31,472 nt of DNA, from IMG/VR virus record IMGVR_UViG_3300027746_000066, positions 1-31,472 of that record; one strand, given 5' to 3'. Positions 12,977-19,342 of this stretch are shown in pieces. This DNA is from a virus. Position 1 is the first letter of the stretch, and every line of letters begins with the position of its first letter. The notes beneath the pieces are model-generated. The model saw only the letters and a program-made list of their open reading frames with translations. It did not search any database and was not told the origin of the DNA. The position numbers and the translations under genes are program-made.

Positions 12977-13316
12977 GCCACGGACCACAGAGGAAGCGCT
13001 CCGGGACGTCGAGATAATGCTCGATTTGATGCGCGCACTACATGCCAAGGGATGGCCGTTCTACGAGATGCGCAGGCGGTTTTCGCCTTTGTACGTACCG
13101 CGGAGCGGGGCTATCGAGGGAGCACGTAGGATGCTCTCGGAGACAGAGGCCGGAGTGATTGCTCCATACTCTCCAGCTCCAACGAATGCGCAGATTGCTC
13201 GTGCATGCGGGCTATCCATAAAGACGGTACAAATGGCTATGAGTGGACGCAGACGAGTCTCCGAAGCGTCCATGGCGACGGTGGTTGCGACATATCGGAG
13301 GCTCGCCAATGCATAG
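12966..13316 (+). CDS. HTH DNA-binding protein
   Basis: This 116-residue protein has an N-terminal helical part (RTTEEALRDVEIMLDLMRALHAKGWPFYEMRRRFSPLYVP) and a C-terminal helix-turn-helix of XRE/LacI style (NAQIARACGLSIKTVQMAMSGRRRVSEASMATVVATYRRL, about residues 75-113). The start ATG 12966 follows GGAAGGTGG. It may be a mid-operon regulator of the early-to-late switch; it is not related in sequence to the 71-aa regulator at 8422-8637. The DNA site is not known. Confidence 0.65.
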   Translation: MRNRPRTTEEALRDVEIMLDLMRALHAKGWPFYEMRRRFSPLYVPRSGAIEGARRMLSETEAGVIAPYSPAPTNAQIARACGLSIKTVQMAMSGRRRVSEASMATVVATYRRLANA

Positions 13317-13345
13317 CCCGTGCGGCTCTATGCCAAGAGGTCATT

Positions 13346-13708
13346 GTGAACCAGCGTGATATCTACGTCATGATGGACGTCTACGCCGAGCGCGACCGGC
13401 AGCGCTCACTAGGCTACCTCGACGCCCACGATTACTGGGACGGCACGGGGCAGCATCTCGACAAAGCGCTCCCGCTGCCGTCCGCTGCGTCAGTGCGCGC
13501 GCGCGCCGAGGCTGCATTCGCGGTGCCGTGGGCGCTGGTGCTGCTCGAGGAAGTTCTTGAAGCGCTCGAGGAGCACGATGAGGAGAGGCTCCGAGAGGAG
13601 CTAATCCAAGTCGCGGCTGTGGCGGTTCGATGGGCGGGTGCGATTGATGACAGAATGGCTGCGGAGACAGATTACGATGAGCGCACCAAGAGGTCTTGGA
13701 GGCCATGA
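13346..13708 (+). CDS. MazG-like nucleotide pyrophosphohydrolase
   Basis: This 120-residue protein starts at GTG 13346, five bases after AGAGG. The longer frame is partly a shadow of the HTH gene. The core PWALVLLEEVLEALEEHDEERLREELIQVAAVAVRWAGAID matches the all-alpha NTP pyrophosphatase family, with the first metal motif EExxE (E68, E69, E72). The second motif is usually ExxD and here reads E85-L-I-Q88, so one metal ligand may be changed. The enzymes hydrolyse NTPs or dNTPs to monophosphates and shape nucleotide pools. The N-terminal 55 residues (YAERDRQRSLGYLDAHDYWDGTGQHLDKALPLP) are an extra segment. Activity is uncertain because of the Q. Confidence 0.65.
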   Translation: MNQRDIYVMMDVYAERDRQRSLGYLDAHDYWDGTGQHLDKALPLPSAASVRARAEAAFAVPWALVLLEEVLEALEEHDEERLREELIQVAAVAVRWAGAIDDRMAAETDYDERTKRSWRP

Positions 13709-13908
13709 GCATCAAGCGAACGCTTGTGGAGGTCATCGACTCCGACCATTGCTCAGCGTTGAGAGTGCCAACAAGCGCACGCTTTGGGACGGTCTCAATA
13801 GAGCTAGAGCTATGGGAGGTCGAGCCGGTGGACGGCAGAGTCAGAGCGAGGCTGGAGCTAGACGCATCGCACGCCCACGCGCTAGCCAATGCGGGAGAGT
13901 TACATTAA
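13705..13908 (+). CDS. Small hypothetical protein
   Basis: This 67-residue protein starts at an ATG overlapping the previous stop as ATGA; TTGGAGG lies close upstream. It has beta-strand-like stretches (TLVEVIDSDHCSALRVP, FGTVSIELELWEVEPVDGRVRARLELD) and a short helical tail. It resembles many small phage early proteins but no family is recognised. Confidence 0.55.
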   Translation: MSIKRTLVEVIDSDHCSALRVPTSARFGTVSIELELWEVEPVDGRVRARLELDASHAHALANAGELH

Positions 13909-13978
13909 GCGTCTTCATGCCGCCGAAAAAGAGAACAAAAGGCTCAGGGAGGCTCTGGAACGCATTTATCCATCATAA
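13889..13978 (+). CDS. 29-residue coiled-coil peptide
   Basis: ATG 13889 opens a 29-codon frame whose product (MRESYIKRLHAAEKENKRLR and on, ending in YPS) is a classical short amphipathic helix with Leu/Ile spacing. It overlaps the previous gene by 20 nt. No ribosome site is seen. A competing frame from ATG 13918 (27 codons, basic) ends in an ATGA overlap with the next gene; only one of them is likely used. The composition favours the coiled-coil frame. Confidence 0.4.
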   Translation: MRESYIKRLHAAEKENKRLREALERIYPS

Positions 13979-13996
13979 TAAGCGAGGAGACAGCGA

Positions 13997-14197
13997 ATGA
14001 CCGATAACAATGAACTTCTAGAGGCGGCAACAGAGCTTGTACTCACCCTCCGTTCGTGGGGCCTACACCACACCGGGATGCTGCTGACGAGAGACGCAGA
14101 CACCGGAAAGCCTGTAGGCGGATGGGCCGGGGAGCGTTTGGAAGCAGAGGTGCTCCGGTTGCGCGCAGCAAATGAAAGCTTGCAAGCGAATAAGTAA
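13997..14197 (+). CDS. Last gene of the rightward operon, hypothetical
   Basis: This 66-residue protein has a strong GAGGAG ribosome site. It contains two helices (NNELLEAATELVLTLRSWGLHHTG and GERLEAEVLRLRAANESLQANK), the second heptad-like. It ends just before the convergent hairpin. The function is unknown. Confidence 0.6.
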   Translation: MTDNNELLEAATELVLTLRSWGLHHTGMLLTRDADTGKPVGGWAGERLEAEVLRLRAANESLQANK

Positions 14198-14199
14198 TG

Positions 14200-14227
14200 G
14201 CTAACAGCAGTAATCGCTGCTGCTAGC
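14200..14227. terminator. Hairpin between convergent operons
   Basis: GCTA-A-CAGCAG and CTGCTG-C-TAGC pair with one mismatch around the loop TAATCG. It spans three bases after the rightward stop and covers the stop codon of the leftward gene at 14223. Being symmetric it could end both transcripts, but no T-run follows on either side. Confidence 0.45.
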
Positions 14228-14417
14228 GCTCGCGAAACTTGAGGCTAGCCTCTAGCTCAGCGTGGGCACGTCGAGCCGATGTCAGCAACTCTCCGGAGAG
14301 GACCTCGCGTACACGCGCCGGGTCCTCTCCGCGTGATGCCTCCTCGGCTGCGCGGATGACCTCGATGAGCGCGCCAACCACGTCGAGCGCTGTACGCGCA
14401 ATCTCAGTCGGCGTCAT
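14223..14417 (-). CDS. Small helical protein at the end of the late operon
   Basis: This 64-residue protein starts at MTPTEIARTALDVVGALIEVIRAAEEA, inside the end of the lipoprotein gene (14-nt overlap). The longer frame is Arg/Trp/Cys noise. Helices (1-28 and about 36-60) with a charged linker give no motif. Similar-sized proteins near lysis genes of phages have no known role. It is the final gene of the leftward late unit. Confidence 0.55.
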   Translation of the reverse strand: MTPTEIARTALDVVGALIEVIRAAEEASRGEDPARVREVLSGELLTSARRAHAELEASLKFRER

Positions 14418-14841
14418 GGCACGTCCCCGCATAGCTCGACAGGGCGCCCAGGGCGCCCGATAGCGGCCCGAGGCTAACGCCGACTGCCGCCAGCGCCTGC
14501 GCGAGCCTGGAGAGCGTCTGCAGGCCACACGGAGCCGCTGCCATGAAGCTCCGACCGGAGTCGGTCCACGCATCGACGAGAGACTCCAGCGACAGCAGCG
14601 CCAGCAGCGCAGCGCGCTCCGCGCTCTCGGCGGCATCCCACGGCCGCATGGTCGCATCGTACTCCGCGCGCGTCTGGGAGCTCCCCAGCGCCTCGCTAGA
14701 GGCTTCTGCGTAGCGTGGCGCTAGTATCTCGTCTGTCTCCCGTAGTGCTACGGCAGCGACCGCCAGCGAGTGCCGTGCGGTCTGCTGCGCTGAGACGCAG
14801 CCGGAGGCCAGCAGCGCGAGCGTTAGCGCAGCGGTCCTCAC
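14404..14841 (-). CDS. Lipoprotein, outer-membrane spanin candidate
   Basis: This 145-residue protein starts at GTG 14841, overlapping the stop of the i-spanin candidate (GTGA). The N-terminus (MRTAALTLALLASGC) is a lipoprotein signal with the lipobox LASGC, so Cys15 would carry the lipid and anchor the protein in the outer membrane. Spanin pairs consist of a membrane-anchored coiled-coil protein and such a lipoprotein, and they join inner and outer membrane during the last lysis step. At 145 residues it is longer than most o-spanins, and its helical Ala/Leu/Ser body is unusual. The alternative is a lipoprotein acting in superinfection exclusion. Confidence 0.65.
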   Translation of the reverse strand: MRTAALTLALLASGCVSAQQTARHSLAVAAVALRETDEILAPRYAEASSEALGSSQTRAEYDATMRPWDAAESAERAALLALLSLESLVDAWTDSGRSFMAAAPCGLQTLSRLAQALAAVGVSLGPLSGALGALSSYAGTCHDAD

Positions 14842-15116
14842 AGCGGACCCGGAGAGATGGAGCGTGCCCGAAGCACATCGATGTCAGCGCGGAGTTCACG
14901 GTAGCGCCGTTCACAATCTGCGTTTTGGCGCTCACACTCTTCGTGGCGCTCTTCGCTACGCGTCAACCGGCGCTCCATTGACTCGATGGTCTTGGCGGCT
15001 GTCTGGGCGTGTTGAAGCTCCGCAAGCTGCTTCCCTTTCCATCCGCCCACAATCGATGCGACCACGCCGGAAGAGGCAACACTCCCAACGGCAATAAGTG
15101 TGTCTGTCCAGGCCAC
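14838..15116 (-). CDS. Membrane coiled-coil protein, inner-membrane spanin candidate
   Basis: A GTG at 15116 with GGGAG eight bases upstream opens a 92-residue protein. The N-terminus (WTDTLIAVGSVASSGVVASIVGGW) is a membrane segment, followed by a long charged coiled coil (GKQLAELQHAQTAAKTIESMERRLTRSEERHEE to about residue 82) with Cys61 and Cys68. This is the i-spanin layout. The longer open frame upstream is a shadow of the hydrolase gene. It is directly followed, with overlap, by the lipoprotein candidate, the usual gene order. Confidence 0.65.
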   Translation of the reverse strand: MAWTDTLIAVGSVASSGVVASIVGGWKGKQLAELQHAQTAAKTIESMERRLTRSEERHEECERQNADCERRYRELRADIDVLRARSISPGPL

Positions 15117-15121
15117 GGCTA

Positions 15122-15685
15122 CTACTCCCGAGATGCGATGATGGATGGGCGCAAATAGAACTGATTGCGCGTCCTTCCGCAGTCTACGGGGACGAGTCCG
15201 ATTCGGGTAGCCCTTGCAGCGTCCATAGAGCCTCCCCAATCGTGCGGAGGCTCGACGCATGATGATGCGACGTCGCCAGCCACTAGCGAGCGTGCATAGG
15301 CCAGCAGCGCAAGCCATTGCGCCCGATAGCCGCTCCAGGCGGGATGCGCTGCCGCGCGCGCCGAGCCGTCGCGCTGGACGACGTAGCGCACTCGAGGCCA
15401 GCCCGCAGGCTCTGCGCCGTCCTCGCGTAGCGCAGCCATCCACGGTCGCGACGTCTGCCCCCGGAGCGCTCTGCCGCTGTAGGCGTAGGCGTAGGCACGG
15501 AGCGTCATGCCGTGGCGCTCAGCGCCACCGCGCAAGACTGCATGGATGGCGGCGCAATCCTCCAGCGCATCCCATCCGGCCTCGTGGGCACAGACACGCG
15601 CCAGAACGAGCGCATCGGAGTCCCTGCGCTGAGCGGACGCTGTGGAGGACGCCAGCAGTAGCACGACCAATAGATAGCGATTCAT
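15122..15685 (-). CDS. Exported cell-wall hydrolase candidate
   Basis: This 187-residue protein has a cleavable signal peptide (MNRYLLVVLLLASSTASA, cleavage after residue 18). The region LVLARVCAHEAGWDALEDCAAIHAVLRGGAERHG has a catalytic-type Glu35 in HEAG and resembles the opening of SleB/transglycosylase-like hydrolases; four or five Cys residues (32, 44 and toward the C-terminus) could form disulfides in the periplasm. The rest is Tyr/Trp/Arg-rich. It lies between the amidase and the spanin genes, so a lysis role is likely. It would reach the periplasm by the host Sec system, unlike the amidase. Confidence 0.6.
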   Translation of the reverse strand: MNRYLLVVLLLASSTASAQRRDSDALVLARVCAHEAGWDALEDCAAIHAVLRGGAERHGMTLRAYAYAYSGRALRGQTSRPWMAALREDGAEPAGWPRVRYVVQRDGSARAAAHPAWSGYRAQWLALLAYARSLVAGDVASSCVEPPHDWGGSMDAARATRIGLVPVDCGRTRNQFYLRPSIIASRE

Positions 15686-15705
15686 GCCGCTATCTAGCAG
15701 CGCGC

Positions 15706-16356
15706 TCAGTACGAGGCGAATGCGTCAGGGTCCCAGATGGTTGGGATGGCCTTTCCATCTCCGACAATCTCCCGAACGCGTGTCTTAAGGCCGAGTGTCG
15801 GAACGCCAAATCCGAGCACGACGTCACGCCAGATTTCAAAGCCTGGGTCGCTTGGCTTCTGACCGTTTGATTGCCGATGAGCGTATACCCACTCGATGGG
15901 CATGCCCATCGCACGTCCCTCCTCGACGAGCCTGCGCAGCGCTGCGCATGCAGTCTCCACCGCTAGCGCATCAAGCGGCGTAGGAGGCTGCTTCCCCCAG
16001 ACTGGACCGCCTGGACGGCCCGGATAAACGCCCTCGATTTCGAGCCCTAGCGTGCGGCCGTTGAGTTCGTTGCCGTGATAAAGGTACCAATCAAGCGGGG
16101 CTGGCAATGCAACCACGCCATCCCGAAACGCTACCGCATGAGCAGGAATCCCTAGCGCTCGACGGTAGGCTTTTTCGCGGTCTGCACTAGGACCAAAAAC
16201 GCATGCAGTTTGATGGACGGTGATGCCCGTAACGTCGATGGCTCTACGCTTGTGCGTCTTGCCGTCTCGGCCGTGCCTTGACTGCGGCTTAGGTGGTGTC
16301 CCCTTGGCTGGAAACGGGTCAACCTGCTCCGCACAAAGGTCGAGAAACCGCGTCAA
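15706..16356 (-). CDS. N-acetylmuramoyl-L-alanine amidase (endolysin)
   Basis: This 216-residue protein starts at TTG 16356, overlapping the holin stop (TTGA). It shows the amidase_2 (PGRP/T7-lysozyme) pattern: GITVHQTA (H48), HGN (H94), GLEIEG, and AHRQSNGQKPSDPG (H160, D170). H48, H160 and D170 would bind zinc. It cleaves the bond between MurNAc and L-Ala of the stem peptide. No signal peptide is present, so it needs a holin to escape the cytoplasm. The first 40 residues are a Lys/Arg/Pro-rich extension. Its location next to the holin candidate and the spanins defines a lysis cassette. Confidence 0.87.
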   Translation of the reverse strand: MTRFLDLCAEQVDPFPAKGTPPKPQSRHGRDGKTHKRRAIDVTGITVHQTACVFGPSADREKAYRRALGIPAHAVAFRDGVVALPAPLDWYLYHGNELNGRTLGLEIEGVYPGRPGGPVWGKQPPTPLDALAVETACAALRRLVEEGRAMGMPIEWVYAHRQSNGQKPSDPGFEIWRDVVLGFGVPTLGLKTRVREIVGDGKAIPTIWDPDAFASY

Positions 16357-16517
16357 GAATCAACTCTGCTAGCAGGCGAGCGCAGGATACCTGCAGAGGC
16401 TGTGATGAGTGCTGCAATGGGCGCACGGAGGTCCTCCGGAGCGAACAGACAGACCGCAGCAACCGCAACGACTAGAGCAACCATCACAGCCGCCTGGGGC
16501 CAGTCCAACTTAGGCAA
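16353..16517 (-). CDS. Holin candidate (TTG start, hidden from ATG search)
   Basis: A 54-residue frame starts at TTG 16517, six bases after a perfect AGGAGG. It has two hydrophobic segments, AAVMVALVVAVAAVCLF (9-25) and IAALITASAGIL (34-45), separated by a charged turn (APEDLRAP), and a short polar tail (RSPASRVDS). Size, topology and position directly before the amidase fit a small two-helix holin, which opens the inner membrane at lysis. It overlaps the amidase start by 4 nt and the upstream gene by 8 nt. The first helix is the stronger membrane segment. Confidence 0.68.
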   Translation of the reverse strand: MPKLDWPQAAVMVALVVAVAAVCLFAPEDLRAPIAALITASAGILRSPASRVDS

Positions 16518-16704
16518 GGCATACCTCCTCAAAGGTCATCTCGGAGCCAGAGGACAAGAAACACGCGAGGCTAATCGCCTGCGCCAGAGGCATAGTTAGA
16601 GCCTCCTCGACATCGTCGCAGAGGTAAGCGGTCCCGTCCTGACGGGCAGCCTCTAGCCATGCGCGCTCACCATCGAGCGTGGCTGCTAGACGGTAGCGTT
16701 TCAC
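16510..16704 (-). CDS. Small protein before the holin
   Basis: This 64-residue protein probably starts at GTG 16704, which overlaps the previous stop as GTGA and gives MKRYRLAATLDGERAWLEAARQDG. A TTG at 16740 would add 12 residues. It has a beta-strand start, a mixed middle (GTAYLCDDVEEALTMPLAQAISLACFL) and an acidic end. It is not a membrane protein. The function is unknown; its place suggests late expression. Confidence 0.55.
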   Translation of the reverse strand: MKRYRLAATLDGERAWLEAARQDGTAYLCDDVEEALTMPLAQAISLACFLSSGSEMTFEEVCLA

Positions 16705-17078
16705 CTGGAAAATCCGCTCAGATACTCCACCGGAGAGCAAGGAAAATGCGTCACTAGCAGGTCCCGCACTAGCTCACAAAGCCCGGTGGTCTGCGTCTCA
16801 ATGCTACCTCCATTGAGGAACGTCGGAGAGGCCACGACGTACTCTAGCGCCTCGGTCCCGTCTCCTGCATCGGTGGCGACGACGTCGAGCACGACCGCAT
16901 AAATAGCCATCGCATTAGAGCGCATCTGCTGACCCGCTGGCGAGTCGAGGAGCGCGACCACGTCATCCTTTGGAGCATCTAGAGACGTCAACGCAATGTG
17001 GCGAAGATACTCGTCCCCGGGCTGATAGCCCGATGGAGTCTCTAGGTAGACGACGCGGAACGCGCTTACAGATGACAT
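16701..17078 (-). CDS. Late hypothetical protein downstream of the tailspike
   Basis: This 125-residue protein follows the tailspike gene with a good ribosome site (GAGGTTCC). It is mixed alpha/beta, starting with SSVSAFRVVYLETPSGYQPGDEYLRHIALTSLD, with a middle DVVALLDSPAGQQMRSNAMAIYAVVLDVVATDAGDGTEALEYVVASPTFLNGG. The globular composition suits a virion component or spike chaperone. I do not recognise a family. Confidence 0.6.
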   Translation of the reverse strand: MSSVSAFRVVYLETPSGYQPGDEYLRHIALTSLDAPKDDVVALLDSPAGQQMRSNAMAIYAVVLDVVATDAGDGTEALEYVVASPTFLNGGSIETQTTGLCELVRDLLVTHFPCSPVEYLSGFSR

Positions 17079-17084
17079 GGAACC

Positions 17085-18941
17085 TCAGTAGTGATTGAAG
17101 CGGCTGCGGAGGTACGCCTCTACCTGCGCGGACTCGCTTGCCGTCAGGACTCGAGAGTAACAGAGGAATTCTGCCCACGTTCCGCTGGTCCAAGTGGCTG
17201 TATCGGACATCAGACGCAGCGTGCCAGAGGCAAGCGCGCCGGGGTCGTTGGCGGTACCGCTCGATAGCGCCACAGATGCACCGTTGGCCCATAGCAGGTG
17301 GGTCGCATGCGTCCCTCCGTACTGCGCCCTAATAGTGATTGGTGAGGCAGTCACACCCCAATTGGTGGCGTTGGTTTTGTAGGATGCTGTGAGCAGGTTA
17401 TTCCGTACAAACAGAGCGTCCACGCGGTGTCCGCAGTAGTCGATATCGTTTCCGACCGCGGCCTGCCGTCTCCAGAATGGCCGATAGCCAGCAGCCCCAG
17501 CAGAGCGGCAGACCTGAAAAATCGTGTGGTTGGAGTAGTTGACGCCGGTCGCTGACACGGTGTCGTCCGTGCCGTCGAACGACAGGGATGGACGTCCTCC
17601 GTACGCAGCATCGGACGCGGTGTAAGCGGGTCGTGCGGAGCCGCTCGAGGTCGCATTGATGGCGCTGGCGCTCTGGTCGGTCAGAGCGTCCACCACGCCA
17701 CCCGTCACGGTCGCTGCGTCGCTCCGGTACCAGAGCAGCAGCGAGGGAACCAGCAGCGGGTCAAATGTCGCTGATGAACCCAACAGCGGGTTGGTGGCGT
17801 AGTAGTGCGCGGACAGACATCCGACCAAAGCGGAGGTGGAACTGCAGTTTGTCCAGCCTGCGCCGATAGGCGTTGAGCGTGTGTTGTTGCGCGCGTAGAA
17901 CGTCCCGGGACTGCCGGTAGGACGCAACACCGAGGGCACCGATTCGGTGTTTTTGTCAACTGCGAATAGACCAATTTCGGTCGATGTCGAAGCACCCTGG
18001 GTGTTTCCGTCGAGGATAAGCGACGAGAAAAACGAGAGCGGGTCTAGCCCCTCGATAGCGTCGTTTACGATGCGACAGATGCCACCGTTTGCCCAAGTCG
18101 AGATTGTGTTATTGGTTAGATAGAACTCCAGCGCATTAGCCACCGGGACAGGAGATGCGCCGGGAGGAGTGACAGACAGAATCCAGTAGAAGTGGGACAG
18201 CGACACGGCCGCATTGAGCGTGATTGTGCTGTCCCTGACTACCAACGTCCCGCTGTGGCCAGAGTAGAACCCGCCAACCAGATTCTTGGCTTGGTAGACG
18301 CAGGTAACGCGCCCGTTTTCGGCCGTTGAGTGAAAATTGTTGCTGGCTAGGATGCACGTCCCAGCAGAGCCATAGTTGACAACCGGATACACAGCTTGTC
18401 CCGGAGTGGTCGTGTTGCATTTGAACGTACAACCGTTGATGACCCACCCGTTTCCGGCGATGTAAAGCGCGGTGTATGGGTACGTCACAGTCAGTCCAGA
18501 CATGCGAAGTCCGGTTGAACCGTTAGGGACGGACGCGGTTTGCGTTAGAGCGGTAATGCACGAAGCGAACGACGCGGGACCGTTGGTGTTTTCGACTTCA
18601 AAATCATGCAGGTAGACGTTAGAAACGCCTGCGCTGATAGTCAGCGTCGTTCCGAACGAGGTGGAAGAGAGCTTCTTTGCAGACGTCGAGAAGATTTCGA
18701 TTGACTTATCGACGGTCACCACGTCGCTGATGTTGATATCAAGTCGAATCCGGTCACCAGCGGCAGACGCAGCGAGAGCGGCCGTGATTGTGGAGTACGT
18801 CGTCCCGTCAACAACTCTCAACGTGCCTGTGAACGTGGGGGCAACTGGCACGCTAGGAGTAACCGGAAACGCGCCACCTCCGGAGCCCGAGACGAATCGG
18901 GCTCCGTTGCGACGTGTCATCGAGACAATGCGCCCTCTCAT
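17085..18941 (-). CDS. Tailspike: beta-helix plus LamG-like domain
   Basis: This 618-residue protein starts at ATG 18941, overlapping the previous stop (ATGA); TTG 18959 is an alternative start. After a short Gly/Pro N-terminus, residues 40-375 show repeating short strands (GTTYSTITAALAASAAGDRIRLD, VSNVYLHDFEVENTNGP, NGWVINGCTFKCN, STITLNAAVS, NALEFYLTNNTIS) typical of a right-handed parallel beta-helix of pectin-lyase type. About residue 393 to the end is a concanavalin-type LamG-like domain (PSLLLWYRSDAATVTGGVVDALTDQS, RPSLSFDGTDDTV, LLWANGASVALSSG, AEFLCYSRVLTASE). Such spikes bind and often cleave surface polysaccharide. No catalytic pair can be assigned by eye. Confidence 0.78.
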   Translation of the reverse strand: MRGRIVSMTRRNGARFVSGSGGGAFPVTPSVPVAPTFTGTLRVVDGTTYSTITAALAASAAGDRIRLDINISDVVTVDKSIEIFSTSAKKLSSTSFGTTLTISAGVSNVYLHDFEVENTNGPASFASCITALTQTASVPNGSTGLRMSGLTVTYPYTALYIAGNGWVINGCTFKCNTTTPGQAVYPVVNYGSAGTCILASNNFHSTAENGRVTCVYQAKNLVGGFYSGHSGTLVVRDSTITLNAAVSLSHFYWILSVTPPGASPVPVANALEFYLTNNTISTWANGGICRIVNDAIEGLDPLSFFSSLILDGNTQGASTSTEIGLFAVDKNTESVPSVLRPTGSPGTFYARNNTRSTPIGAGWTNCSSTSALVGCLSAHYYATNPLLGSSATFDPLLVPSLLLWYRSDAATVTGGVVDALTDQSASAINATSSGSARPAYTASDAAYGGRPSLSFDGTDDTVSATGVNYSNHTIFQVCRSAGAAGYRPFWRRQAAVGNDIDYCGHRVDALFVRNNLLTASYKTNATNWGVTASPITIRAQYGGTHATHLLWANGASVALSSGTANDPGALASGTLRLMSDTATWTSGTWAEFLCYSRVLTASESAQVEAYLRSRFNHY

Positions 18942-19336
18942 GCCCGGTGGACCTTGCAATCCACCGTTCCGGTGTGGCTGCGGACGAGCAGGAAAACCTT
19001 GCCAGTAACGGTGCTGCCGGTGCCGGAGTTGCTGCTAATCGGCACCGAGACTTGCTTGGGCACGCTTGTGCCGATGAGCCCCGGAACGCCAGCGTTAGCC
19101 GATGCAGCCGACGTGACTCCGGTGATGGTCGGGTCAATCGTGGCGCTGGCGGACTCGGCAAATAGGTACCAGCCAAATCCGTTGTGCGTGACGATTTCGA
19201 TAAGCTGTCCTTGCCACGCGCTGACATCAAACGCGGTCGCGGTGGTCCCAACGTTCGTTACCGACAAGCCACCGAAACCGGCGCCACGGATAGTGTTGAC
19301 TGCCCCATCGGAAACCGCTGCATTCTGTAGAGCCAT
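18938..19336 (-). CDS. Small virion or spike-associated protein
   Basis: This 132-residue protein follows a strong GGAGGTGAT ribosome site. It is Gly/Ser/Thr/Val-rich and beta in character (GFGGLSVTNVGTTATAFDVSAWQGQLIEIVTHNGFGWYLFAESASATIDP), with the look of a small jelly-roll or decoration protein. It is coupled to the tailspike. It could join the spike to the tail or decorate the virion; this is inference. Confidence 0.65.
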   Translation of the reverse strand: MALQNAAVSDGAVNTIRGAGFGGLSVTNVGTTATAFDVSAWQGQLIEIVTHNGFGWYLFAESASATIDPTITGVTSAASANAGVPGLIGTSVPKQVSVPISSNSGTGSTVTGKVFLLVRSHTGTVDCKVHRA

Positions 19337-19342
19337 GAATCA

